A stretch of 64,000 nucleotides of DNA from assembly GCA_005406025.1 (NCBI GenBank), contig BGZK01000020.1, positions 806,001 to 870,000 on the forward strand. Direction: 5' to 3'. Each line of letters begins with the position of its first letter. The stretch's first letter is position 1. Below, one piece after another: positions 33,311 to 45,581 of this stretch. The position numbers were made by a program, and so were the translations under genes. Under the pieces are notes generated by a model. It saw only the letters and a list, made by a program, of their open reading frames with translations, was not told the DNA's origin and did not search any database. This stretch comes from Eumeta japonica (lineage: Eukaryota; Arthropoda; Insecta; Lepidoptera; Psychidae).

Positions 33311-36300
33311 GGAATTGCGTAAAGAAACTAGAATAAAATAAAGAAACTAAGAGCGGAACCGAAATCGAAATCGGACTGATCCTTTTCCGTGTGAAGAATC
33401 AAAAAACATCCACCAGAGGCAGCACTGGTAGCAGGTACTCATGTCTCGATTTTCCTATATAAAGAGACATTAAACGTACGTTACATAATTCAATTAACGT
33501 AAGGCGATGTGCATACCTGAAGCGAAATAAAAATTGGGAAAGTGCAAGGCCACCTAGTCCACGATTTAAAATAATGACTTGAACGATATGCACGTCCTAA
33601 TTTACTTGTTTCAAGTTACAAAAGTAATGGACATCAGTCGTTGCTGACGATTTGTTTTTTATTTCATTAAACATATTTAAATATTCATATCGATTTTTTA
33701 ATAAATGAATATTTTTTATTCAAGAATTGAGGAATATATTGCGAATGGAAATAATAGAAAAACATAGGAATCGACAATGACAAATATCGTGGAATTATTG
33801 ACATTAAATTATTGAATCCAGTTTTAATCTGCACATTTCCTTCTAGTAATTGGACAATTTTCACGATCCCGGGTTATTCTTCGTACTTTTTGTAATGTTA
33901 CAATTTACTCGAAAGCACTGTAAAGGGGAAGGCAATATATACCGAGTGATTGTTTAATAAATATGGAAGATAATGAGAATTATTTGTTATTTAACTTAAA
34001 AACAGACGTTGTCCTTTATAACATCTGTTACGCATAAATGAAGTATAGTTTTCGACAGTAATACTAGTAAATTTTTAATGCTCAGTGTCATTGTCCAGTA
34101 TCTGATTCTAAAAACTGTTCTCACATTGTTGCTTTAGTTCTTAAACTTGAAGATTGCACTGTACTCTACGATTAGGATGCCCTTATATACGCATAAAAAT
34201 TGAAAGAGTGAAATGCAGGTAAAGAAATATCCGTTGAGCCCAAAGAAATTTTAATAGCTAACTGAAACGTAAATATCCAACCAAATTAATTATTTCAATC
34301 TAATCTAATTTGAAAGAAACAACTTCATTTTAATCATATAAAGAAACGCAATATGCAAATAGTATATGATTTTTCCATTTTCCCTGTGGCTTAAGTTAAC
34401 AGGAAAGTTGCCAGAGACTTTAATTATCATTTGGTGATGAAGCTCCATCTTGTAGCTCTATGTGCTTCTTGTTCAATGAATTCGGAAGTTGGACGTGATC
34501 ATCTTCTTTGACGATTTATGTGAAGGTCCGCCGACGTCTGCAGTCACGTAAACTAATATTTTTTGTCATACAGTACATTGATACTGATTGGAACTTATAA
34601 AAAAATACTTGTGAACAAATTCGTAAAGCATTATGTATTGGTATGAGCGATGTCAAAAGCTTTGGCATGTACGTCTGAAGGGTTTGGAAGCTCTGTACGC
34701 GATGGGTACCGCACGAATCCAAGAGACCAATGACGATGCCCCTAAAAAAGATTAGGCCAACTGTTTTTTAAAATGGTTCAAAGTAATGCTACAATATGGA
34801 AATAATGAAGGAATACACTTAAAAAGATAATAAAAATGTCATAAACATGTGTGGTGTCATTAATGAGTATCCAGAAATTTTCAGTATTACCCACGTATTT
34901 GATTCCCACACTAGTGATTCCGTTTTGGAACTTCAGAAGGACAGGCTTTTTGAGATCGGTTCAGGACCTGGATCGATAGCGACAACGTGATCGGGAGTTA
35001 GATTAGAATGGGATTTAGATGATAAAGAATTCATTTTATATTAACTTGGTCGTGGAATCAAGCGAATGTTTATTTGTCATGTCATTTTTTACTTGAATAA
35101 CGACACAAAAGAAATATTCCTTACTTTAATTGTCGGATTTTAAATATTGCTAATAATTCATTCAATTGACGAATAGAAAAGTGTCGTGATTGACCTGGTC
35201 GATTAAGGCGACGTTATTGATTCAAATACTAAACTAATCAAATATCCTGTAACGCTGTGGATACCTGCTCTGTAACGGGTCCAAAGCGCTCTAAAAACAA
35301 CAAGTTAGTGATGTTCGATAATTAATAAAATCGAATGGCTTAATTCTTCTCCTAATAAATAATGTATATCATTTTATTTAAGGTGGATACAAAATATTTA
35401 CGTGCAGACGGAAGGTTAGGTAAAAATACTGATAATACACCGATAGTTTGTTGCTACATTGTCAGTGATGTCGTGACAAGAATATTACTATTTAATTTTT
35501 CTCCGTTCAATGAATAAAGTTGGCTATTTCAAATGGACATTTTAATACATTTGCTAAATATCAAAAGTTGATTGCTGTATATTTCAAGACCGGCAACAAT
35601 TTCCTCGTTCTATTTTTAATAAGTTTTATGAAAGCAAAAATATCCGAACTCATATTGATGTACTACAATATCGATGCAAAATATTGATTTTTGAATACAG
35701 CAAGAATTATTTAACATAAAATTTACTAAACATGGTCGATACCTCTTTCGTGACAATGGTTTACATAACAGTTCGGTATTGTATACGTTGTCGTAGTTAT
35801 GGTAACTTTAAACATACAAAAATCACAAATTACACTAAAATTGTCACCTATATTATATTGGCAAATACAGCTATATACTAGATTTAGTTGCTGCAGGAGA
35901 TTTTGTAGGATGTACGCACAGACAAGAGGCAATCTGTCATTTTTTTTATATAGTTAACGAAAAAATAATCTTAGTGTATTTGAGACTAAAAACAACAATG
36001 GGAAGTAGTGGGGTTTTTCATTTAAGATTACTTTAGAAATGTGTCCTACTTTGGTTAACAGTTTGACATCTACTTATTTTACATATGCGTTTGGTTCAAA
36101 GAGCATTTCTTTATTTAATAAGTTCATTAAGTCCATTTAGTAAGTTAATTTTACTTAAAACGAAATATTTTTTTTATTTAATCTATCTTTCTTTACGGTG
36201 TGAGGGTAGGTATTTAATATAATTATGATAGAAGTATGTTCAATTGTGTTCTTTTTGATAGTAACAGTTATGTTCAAAGCATATAGTTTAATATATACGG

Positions 36301-36472
36301 TACCACCAAAAGTTTTAAAATTGATAATCACAGCTATCGGTTTCCAATGCAACCTAAAGTCCTCAAATGTAACATCCACTGCTCATTTTCGTTCACTTTG
36401 ACATCCAGTGGGTTTAAGGTTCAAAGGTTTGTACCTTTATTTCACTTCCTGACTTTGACTTGTACCTTTATC

Positions 36473-36735
36473 TGACTGTCTGATTAGCGCAGTTGGCAGT
36501 GACCCTACTTGCTGCACTGGGAGCGTGGGTTCGATTCTCACAAACATTGAACTATGTATTTAATTAAAAATTAATGTATGTCTTGAGTCTGGGTGTTTTT
36601 CTGTATATATTTACAAAAAAGTATGTATACTTTACATCAACTATCTAGTACCCATAGTACAAAGTCTTGTTGTTTAATTTGGGACCAGATGGTGATGCAT
36701 TTATATCTGAAGATATTATCACTACTATTTTTATT
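36473..36735 (+). repeat. tRNA-derived SINE
   Basis: The head has a pol III A box (tagcgcagttgg, 36485-36496) and B box (gggttcgattc, 36527-36537) about 30 bases apart. The body follows with gtcttgagtctgggtgttt, then the conserved-looking tail catcaactatctagtaccc, atagtacaaag and gggaccagatggtgatgc. These are features of a SINE widespread in Lepidoptera. A 12-base direct repeat, ttgtacctttat, at about 36429 and 36459 lies just upstream, but no matching flank was confirmed on the right. ORFs reading across it are spurious. Confidence 0.75.
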
Positions 36736-37286
36736 TCCAACCAGAGAAAGGTTTTTAGTGGATATAAATTTCCACATAACCCGGTAAGCCATCGCTTGGT
36801 CGGGAATCTTTCTTCCAAGATTATCTCATTTCTACACAGAAAAAACTGTTTATTTATGCCATACAGAGTTGAATTCACAGTTAGAACTACAATTCCTTTA
36901 CCTCAATTTTTTAAGTGATTTCGATGAAGGTCTTACATTTGTTTCGGGGTCATTCCGGAAAAATTTCGACACGAAAAACATATACATTATAAACGTTCGT
37001 CCCTATTAATACTCATTAGTTACAGGAGTAAAAGACATGTTATTGTATAGATCCATTTGACAATTAACCAAAGCATATGGTTGAAACATTGTTTCTTTAT
37101 CCGATGGCGCGACAGACCGTGAAAGTTAGAAATGAAATTAGAAATGAGGTTTGATTGGACATACAGGTTCGAAGAGACCTAGCGTTCGAAACTTTTGAAT
37201 TAATTTGGACCAAAAACTAGAGTATAAGTTACAGTTTGGTATAAAAAATATTTATGTCACAACATAAAAAAAAATTCTGATATAAA

Positions 37287-37572
37287 TTGCAAATCACCGA
37301 AATGGCAAAAATAAGGGAATACCAAAAAGCCTTCATCATTTTTGCGAAATATTACAAAACTACTTTTGAGGGCGGAGAAAATCATGTTATAATGTTATGT
37401 TATGTTAAAATCGTGTTACATAAGAAAAGATGCATGGAAAATGAGACCAGGTCAAAGCAGGTTGGCCATAAGCGTCGAGCGCCCACGACAATTGAAACCA
37501 CGCAACCTTCTACATCGGTCCGATCGCTTCAAATAGTTTTAAATATGCCTGTGCATGTTCCACAAAATTGGT
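37287..37572 (+). other. Unidentified 95-codon ORF ending at a splice-donor-like site
   Basis: The frame reads MAKIREYQKAFIIFAKYY near its start and ends VLNMPVHVPQN next to ttggtaagtg, a strong donor consensus. A minus-strand ORF of 64 codons overlaps its end (37704-37510, with RDRDETLRYNFKTDKDEKY). Neither is recognised. It may be part of a mobile element or a chance frame. Confidence 0.25.
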
Positions 37573-38392
37573 AAGTGTAATATATTTTTCGTCTTTGTCT
37601 GTTTTAAAGTTGTAACGCAAAGTTTCATCGCGATCACGAAACAAAGTCGCAGTAGTACGTACAGTCGCGACTCCTTCCCGCCACGACGTTTTTTTACATT
37701 TCAATGGATTACTTCACGTTCTGATGGATAACGTTGGTGCGGTGCGCGTTAAAAAATCTATTGTTTTCAGAGTTACGTGTCGTGTCTGATCATAATAATA
37801 TTTGCATCTGCCTGGCAACATTTCATTGAATAGTTTACCTTATAGAGTTCCGTAAATTTATACTGTCGATAACGTTGATTCGTACTGGTTTCGTGGTTAC
37901 CATTTATTCATCGAAGGTCTATTTAGAAAGTTTCTGGTTGAGTAGAAATAATATTTGTTGATTTATACAATTTTTATTGCAAAATATTCCATTTAAGGTA
38001 CGATTCTGTATTTTGAAAAGGATGTTATACACTTTTGACATAGAATAATAAGGAAAACTAGCATTAAATTTTATTTTGGTTTTACATTTATTTCCTTAAA
38101 GTGAATTTAGTGTACTATATAGAATATAAACTCATTCTATTCACTGCACGGTTAAACGTTAAGCAGAAGACCATAGTCGCGATACCAATCTGGCTGGGGA
38201 CTGACCGTAACCGACGGTTTTGACGAACTTTCATAACTGGGTTATTTCGCAACGTACGTAGAATACATTATAATATCGATGATAGTAAATCATTTGTGAA
38301 CTTTAGAAAAATGACATCACTTAGGAAAACGTTATTTTCGGACCTATCAACCGGATTCGAATATATCAAACTGCGCAAGCGGAATTCGGTGG

Positions 38393-38432
38393 GCAGCTCA
38401 GCAGACCGGTGTGCAGCTCAGCAGACCGGTGT
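38393..38432 (+). repeat. 20-bp perfect tandem duplication
   Basis: The unit gcagctcagcagaccggtgt occurs twice head to tail. It lies at the edge of the GC-rich block 38470-38990. Confidence 0.9.
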
Positions 38433-38468
38433 GCTACATCCCCGTCTGTCTTTTCGAGGGGACGAGGC

Positions 38469-38999
38469 TTAGTACCTTGGGGAACGGCGTACGCAGAGGA
38501 AACGAAGAAGGGGCCAAAGTGGGTGTGGCGGTATCGTGCCGTGGCAGATATCGGGCACGCCTCGGATATAAAATAAGTATCCTCTGACTTCAGAAAACGT
38601 CAAGGTGGGGCCGAGCAACCTTGCGCTATGGCGGAATGCATTATACTGGTGGAATCCAGCGACGGTAGGTGGTTTGTCGGTGTCGGCAGTGTATGGGTGT
38701 CGTCGCCGGCGAGCAGTCGCAGCGGCAGCTATCACTAAGGCTTTTAGGGTCGAGCGCTGCCTCCGTCTACGCGGCGCACGTTGATAAGTACAGGCTTGAG
38801 GGGGTGAAGTTGTCAGGATTGTCGTCGATTTTAGAAGCATAAAGCGTCGTGGCGCTTGCTCCAGCGCGTTGCTTTCATGCGCGTCGGTGTGTTTTTCAAC
38901 ATCGGCAGGGGTACCTTTGTGTCCATTGAGCCATTGACATCGGAGCAGTAAACTAATTGCCGAATGTTTCGAATGCCAAATCATTATTTCAAACACCAA
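38469..38999 (-). other. GC-rich block with a 176-codon ORF, unidentified
   Basis: This is the longest ORF in the window. It reads, among others, RCQWLNGHKGTPADVEKH, CTYQRAPRRRRQRSTLKAL and GYLFYIRGVPDICHGTIPP. It is rich in Arg, Thr, His and Pro, and no domain is recognised. The whole 520-bp block is far more GC-rich than its flanks, which in this genome usually marks a transposon-derived segment. Composition alone could keep a frame open, so coding is unproven. I regard it as a fragment of an unknown mobile element or retrocopy. Confidence 0.3.
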
Positions 39000-39039
39000 T
39001 TTAATAAGAATCTTGAATCAATTTTGGTGAGTCATTGAA

Positions 39040-40175
39040 AAGTTTTGGAAGATATGTTAACTGATCGAATAAAAATTTTCAAAATACCGAATGGAATTTG
39101 TAAACGTCGAAAAATCGACCTTAAATAGTTGATTCGTTTAGAAGTTACTTGACTAAAATGATTTTTTTTAAACGTTTTTTAAATATTTTTTTCGATCAAC
39201 TTTTAATGATTTAGATGACCTTTGCAGCATTAGATTTAGTTTTTTAGAAAACTGAGCCAATTAATATCAGCAGATTAATATCAGAATGTTCGGTACATTA
39301 ATTTCAAATAATAAAAGAATAGCTTCTCGTAATTCAAAAATTTGTGAAATTACTTCATATTTACTTGTCAAAATGAAAAAAATCTTCGAAAATTCTAAAT
39401 TGGGTGATCGTTTGATTATTTTAAGAATTATATAGGATTTACACACAAAACACACATAAATACACGCACGGACGAATGCACACACGGACGGACGCACAAA
39501 CATATACACATCTCGACTTATTGTCTGTACGTTTTTTTTCACGCTAAACTAAAGAACTAACAAATCTAAGGTTAGGGTTAACTTTTTATATATACTGTTT
39601 AGGTTTGTTATTTGAAATTCAAATTGTTATTTAAATACAGAACAGGTGTAGTTTTAGTGTACAATTCAAGAAAAAATTCTACCAATTATTTTATTATATT
39701 CTTGAAGTTGCTTAATATTCACTTATTAAAGTAAAATGTTCGAAAATTCTAAATTGAGTAATCAGCCGATTCGTTCAAAAGTTATAGCCGGATTTAGACA
39801 TACACACACGTCCACCTACATATATTGTTTGTGTTATGTTTGTTTTTCCTTTTCGTAAAACTAATGAACTAATAAAACTAAAGTTATGTACATAGAGTAG
39901 GTGTACTTTTTGTGTACAATGTCTAAATGAGATTCTTAAAAATATTTTATTGAAATTACTTAATATGAACATATCAAAGTCAAATGTTCGGGAATTCCGA
40001 ATTAGTAGATTGCTTGATTCGTTTAAAAGTTATAGCTGTAGTTACACAAACACACACACAAAGAGACACCTCAATTTATTGTCTGTGTGTTTTTCTTACA
40101 CTCAAAACTAATGAACGAACAAACCTAAGTTATGTACACAAAGTAGGTGTACTTTTGTTTACAACATAAGTTATG
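39040..40175 (+). repeat. Degenerate tandem array, units of about 250-350 bp
   Basis: A module of gaaaattctaaattgggtga or similar, then gattcgttcaaaagttatag, then acacacacacgcac-type CA-rich sequence, then ttattgtctgt, then actaatgaacta and gtaggtgtacttttt recurs three times (modules at about 39388, 39741 and 39987), with a fainter first unit near 39090-39150. ORFs here only reflect the CA-rich parts. Confidence 0.7.
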
Positions 40176-40224
40176 TAATAAGAGATATATGCTGTAGAAA
40201 ACAGGTAGGATCGTATTTTATATT

Positions 40225-40305
40225 GAGAGCAGGAACGAATCCGAGAGTGCATTGGAATCAAAACTAAAATAGAACCAAGATCGGAACTGAATTCAAGTTC
40301 ATATT
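40225..40305. repeat. Degenerate GGAATCG-type low-complexity tract
   Basis: Loose repeats of ggaa(c/t)cg-like units (aggaacgaatccgagag, aagatcggaactgaattc). Purine-strand counterpart of the tract at 2105-2530. Confidence 0.5.
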
Positions 40306-41149
40306 AAAAAAAACAGACTCGTCGTTAAGTTGTAAAGTACCTACGACCTACTGATTTTAGGTAGCTAAATATCGTAAATGTTGTACTGATAATTGCACTC
40401 ATTTCAAAATAATTGTACTAATAATAATTCTTTTCCCGTAATAATATTAAAAATATATCCAGCAGGCCTATACTCGATTAGGAAAGGAAATTTTTGATTC
40501 AATCTGGGATTAAAAAAAAATTATCATTTCTTTCATAGTGCCGTCATTTGTAATCTAACTAAGGTAAAGTTATCTAAAGTAATCTATTATGCTTATAAAA
40601 ACATTTCGAAACTTCAAGTCATAACATACCTAAACCGTTTGATTAAACTTTTTAATCCAAAATGTGATTTACAATTTTGTTAAAGTAAAGCTGTAAAAAT
40701 GAGAATGACGGCTATTTCAAATATTTATAACAAAACAAACAAAGAGTTAAAACAAAAAGCTAATAAACAATATTTTAAACAAACATACTGAAATCGTGCC
40801 ATCTCGCGAGTTTAATTCATACTACAATAAATGGGCTGTGCAGTGCCAGTTCTAAAAGTGTTCATAATTCTCACAATAGATGTCATTGTGTTCAAAAGTG
40901 CCATTTCCTATAGAAAAAAAAAACTTGTAGTGTAATTTGCTACAATTGATTAATTATATCGTGGCCTCCATTGTGTGGATGAAAATTACCTACATAATTG
41001 TACAACAATTGCAGAGTTGAATTAGTAGTTCTAAACATTTTTGTATAATAATGAAGTCAACTTGTGGGATTTTTTTCGTATTACGTTCGAGGTGTCCAGG
41101 CTACTGATTAACGCAATATCGGTATTTGAAGGATAATTTCTAAGTCTGA

Positions 41150-41169
41150 TTTAAACATCGATGTTTAAA
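41150..41169. repeat. Perfect 20-bp palindrome inside a longer imperfect inverted repeat
   Basis: tttaaacatcgatgtttaaa is self-complementary. Flanking arms, aatttctaagtctg to the left and cagacttggaaatt to the right, continue the pairing imperfectly. Confidence 0.75.
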
Positions 41170-42496
41170 TTGATATTTGAACCAGACTTGGAAATTACCT
41201 GGAATGACAGAATAATCTGTCATACTTCCGTTGCGGGTACGAGAAATCTGGGGACAGACTATACACATATGATATGGGTCAGTAATAACCCCACTATATA
41301 TTCTTCTCTATGGTTACTAAACTGTCTGCCATTATGGAAACTATAGAGCACCTGTGAATAAACCTTTGGCCTCGGATAGAAATGATTTAAGCGATAAAAT
41401 ATGATGATGATGTCGATATGTTTTTATTTACAGCTAGTATGAAGAAATGGTGGTCTCTATCGTTAAATATAAACATTTTAATGCTCTCATTTTCACGAAA
41501 CCTGATTATCTATTGATCGTATTTAATGGGGGACTTTTACCGTTTGAAAAACAATTTCACTTTGGCTATAAGTAAATTCTCTAATGGAATAATACGTTTT
41601 CAGAATCACAAAAGTAGTGCAATTCCTTATGAGATAAAATTATTGACATTGGAACCGTATATCGAGACTTTACTAAATTAATATCCTCTTTTTCTTCATT
41701 CGATATTAACATATTACACTTACACAATTAATGAGGTATGTTTATTTATTATACACATTTATATGTATATTGCTGTATCTGTAATACCGGCTATAGCGGT
41801 TATGTCTATTAGATAACTGTGCGAAAATTTGCACATTAGGTCGGTCACCTCAATACGAACTGGTTAGAGCGCCAAGTCGACAAACATGAAATGTATAAGT
41901 AGCTGATAGTTCTGCCAAAATTAAGCAATGCACGAGAAGCTGTTGCGAAATACGTCACGCGTACATGTTTAAGCGACTTCAAAAAAAAAAAACGAGAAAA
42001 GTATTTTTTTTTGTATATGCTACCTTAGAACTGCGTCATTTATGAACCTATTTGGCAAATTCTTTTTCCATTTGAAAGGATAAACTTTCTGATCGGCCGC
42101 GTTATTTTCAGAATTTCTCTCTGATGATGCAATCCATCAGGAATTGAGGGACGTCCTCAAATATTATAGCCATAAATATAGTATCCTATTTTGTTTTCAT
42201 CTATACCTTAAGCATTTGCATTTAGAAAGTATCACTTAATGAGGTGGAACTTATGAAAAAGACTACATTTGATCACCGGAACTCCTCAATGATTATAAGC
42301 ATTTAAGGTGGCGATAACATATTTCGATTAAGGTAGTAACAGAGGAAATTTAAATAAATGATTTTGACGAAATTACTATGGGACTGATCTGACGATAAAG
42401 CCAGAAGGTAGGCATCTATAATAAAACAATGTAACTTTGCCGTATTCGGGCGCATTGGAATTCTCATAAGATGTACGCTGGCTATAAATGATTTTT

Positions 42497-42936
42497 AACC
42501 GACTTCAGAGAAAGAAGGAGGTTCTCTCTCTGTTCGTCTGTATTTTTTTTTTATGTATGTTTTTAGCTATAATTTCGTCAATTGTGGACCGATTTCAACG
42601 TTTGTTATATATTTAATAAACAAGAACAATTTGTATAGTTTATATGACAATAATTTGGCAGTTGCACTAAAAATAAGAATATAAAGATCCTGGAATTATT
42701 ATTAGCGAACAATTAATTTGGAAGCAGAAGTGTTTTGGCACTTGCTCAGTGAAAAAGTAGAAGAGATAGATGCCTGGCCAATTGTATTAACAGTGCCCCA
42801 CGCAAAGATACTACGTGAATTATAAAATTACAATTACTTGGTACCTCAAAAATGTGAAATGCTTTCAGAAACATATTTCAATACTTTTTAAAGAGACTCC
42901 AAAAACAACTAATTAGTTGTTTTTTGGAGTCGATTC
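42497..42936. mobile_element. Possible 0.44-kb MITE with aaccgacttc ends
   Basis: The left end, aaccgacttcagagaaagaa then ggagg, is answered at the right end by ttttttggagtcgattcc, an imperfect inverted copy. Elements starting aaccgacttcaaaaaagg are common in Lepidoptera. The right part also carries its own palindrome (42893-42931, gactccaaaaacaact / agttgttttttggagtc). Confidence 0.45.
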
Positions 42937-43440
42937 CAGTGAAAACAGGGCAAAAGAAATGTTGTTTTACCTTGATTTTTTTTAAAACACATCGCATTAA
43001 AGAATAGCGATGGTTTCAAACTCTCATTTAATATGATCAACTGTTAATATTTAATGTCACAAACGTCAATATCTCTAAGTTTAGCGATATATTGACACGT
43101 ATAGTTTTTAACTTTCACAGTTACCATGTATGTAATATCTAACGTTTCATATTCATATATATGTAGGATATAACTGTGTTTCCTTTATTTCTATTGGGAA
43201 TTGACTCCAAAACAAGTGTGGCGACCTACGACGTGCGTGCGAAACATAAAGACGGTTCTGAAAAGAGCTACGGCCCGTCCGCGCAAGAACAGATTGATCA
43301 AAAATAAAACACGCATTTTATACAATTACTAGTTGTTTCACTGAAAACAATCCATCGTCCTTTTCCGCCATATAAGTAAATAGACGTTTTTGAATTCCGT
43401 TTAAAAATGATTTAAATAGGTTTTCCAAAGCGATTTTATT

Positions 43441-44160
43441 ATTAGGGTTCCCAGCAAAATGGCAAAAATAGAAACTTTATAGTTTCGTTATTTTATTCAA
43501 AAACTATGGAAAGTATATATATGAAAATAGTGTTGGTGATTTGTATGAGTTGTTCCTTAGTTTTGTAGTTAAAAATCACAAATAAATATTTCTAGGGAGG
43601 AGGGGGGCATTCCATACATGTAACAGAAGCTTAAAACTTTTTTTTCAGCAAGCATCAACAAGTGGCGCCTACTTCGACAGTTTTTTTTAAAAACACTAAG
43701 ACTTTTAAGCAATTTTCCTGGTTACGTGACTAATATCGAAAATAATCGCTTCGAAAGTTAAAGAAATTGTGTCCTCCCCCTCCATTTTCTAAACTGTATA
43801 TCAAAAAAATATGAGATAATAACGGAGATAACGCTTACTAAATACTTTTAGCTGAAATTACTTTGAACTTGGTCAGATATACTGTCTACGAGTTATTGCT
43901 GAATAACTGCGCTTCTCAACAAAAACACGTAAGTGCCATGAAGATACGCTCTTTTGGTGGTGCCCTTTATTTCCCAATAGTTTAATAGTGATACTCTATA
44001 TAGCTACTTATTTTTTTAATTATAGGCGACTAAAGTGCTTAATTTTGTGCGGGAAACATGGAAAAGTGTAACAAAGTAACTTTTTTCATCTATAGTGCAT
44101 TTCTTTGTAATAATGGCTTCGGAACCCTATAATGAGCATGGTTTAACATGCTCTTGGCCA
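43441..44160 (+). repeat. Dispersed repeat family 1, copy D
   Basis: Begins attagggttcccagcaaaat and ends ggaaccctataatgagcatg, then catgctcttggcca. Shares the landmarks ggggggcattccatacatgt, aataatcgcttcgaaagt, gtaagtgccatgaagatacg and gcgactaaagtgctta with the other copies. Confidence 0.75.
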
Positions 44161-44353
44161 ATTTTTTTTTTTCAATTCATTAAAGTACCGTATCTGAATT
44201 GGAAAAATACAACGCATAATATTACGGAGATTCGAGTCTGCCAAAATTTCTTTTTACATCTAAAATTTGCCATTTGGATCTCCAAAAATGCTTTTTCAAT
44301 GCATTATAATAATAATTCACAATCGTATGCATAATATGTACATATATATATGT

Positions 44354-44440
44354 CAGGACGAGAAGCTATGCCGCCGCGCGCCCTCTGTTGACGTGTCTTT
44401 ACGTCACGACGATACGCGCTAGATCGTTTCAAATTAACTA
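44354..44440 (+). repeat. Short dispersed repeat, pair with 61720-61800
   Basis: tgtcaggacgagaagctatg then cgccctctgttgacgtg and acgtcacgacgata align with tgtcagggtgagaaggattg, tgccctcagtggacgta and acgtcataacgata at 61720-61800 in the same orientation. Both continue with weaker similarity. The element class is unknown. Confidence 0.5.
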
Positions 44441-45581
44441 CGCAATTTAGTCGCAGGTTCATTGATCGTTCGTATGAAATATTAGTAGCAATATACAAAC
44501 TTGAAGTACCATATTCTGACTATAAAAAAGGGAAAAAGCAATTTAAAAAATGGCTTTACAGTTCTGTTCACAGTTTGCAGGTTTTCCTTGAAACGTAGAA
44601 AATTTCTCGTCGCAGATTATTCAAATGAGTTTTCTATCTCGACGTGACCCCCTAACGGCCATGTTGGCGGGTCAAGTCGCCGCAGGTCATTTTAGATGTG
44701 GCCTTTATCAGCGTAAACTCTGAAAGAACAATGGTCATTTTCCATACATCGGGTGTGCCATAATTATTAATGTTTAAAATTTCATACACTTCCATAACTG
44801 ATTATAAATTAAAACAAAGAAAGGAAACAGTTTTATATAACTTACAGAATACGATGGACAGAAAACAAAAAAAAAATTAAAAACATAAACAGTAATGATG
44901 TTTATTGTTTAACCCATTGAAATCAGAGGTAGGGAAATGTAATCGTGCTGTTAAGGTACTTTAATTAAATCCCTTATTGTGGAGTTTAAATAGCTAGAAT
45001 CAGTTGCTACGAGTTAGGTACTACCGTATTTAGTTGATCCCTTATACATTAGCCTTTTAAAAATGGCAGTATTACGTCATCGTCGCATTCAAGGCATGAG
45101 ATAATGAGCACATTTAATTACATTGTATATGACATATGCGTGATAGTCATGTTCATATGTTGTTACGATATGTGCTTATCGGCGATTAAGGTTTCACAAA
45201 GAACGAAAAGTAAACATTAAGAAAAGCAACAGAGATATATTCGACTATACTATGATAAAAAATGCATTATGAAACTACTAGAAAATTTTTGACTGATCGC
45301 ACTTAACTTACTAACGCACCGATCGCTAAGATAAACCTAACTTCCAATGTTCGAATTTGGTAGTGAATATTTATTATGATTCAGTTGACAGTTTTTTTAT
45401 AAAACATTTTCTTTCAAACGTTTTAACTATTATTGTTTTTTTATTTGGTCTTGATGATATAAATATGATTTATGGAATAAACGTAGCAATTCGCAGAGGT
45501 AGCGTTGCATTTAATATGACAAATAATGTATTCTTAAAAACAATTCAAATTTTGATAAAAAAAATATATTATTACATTATA

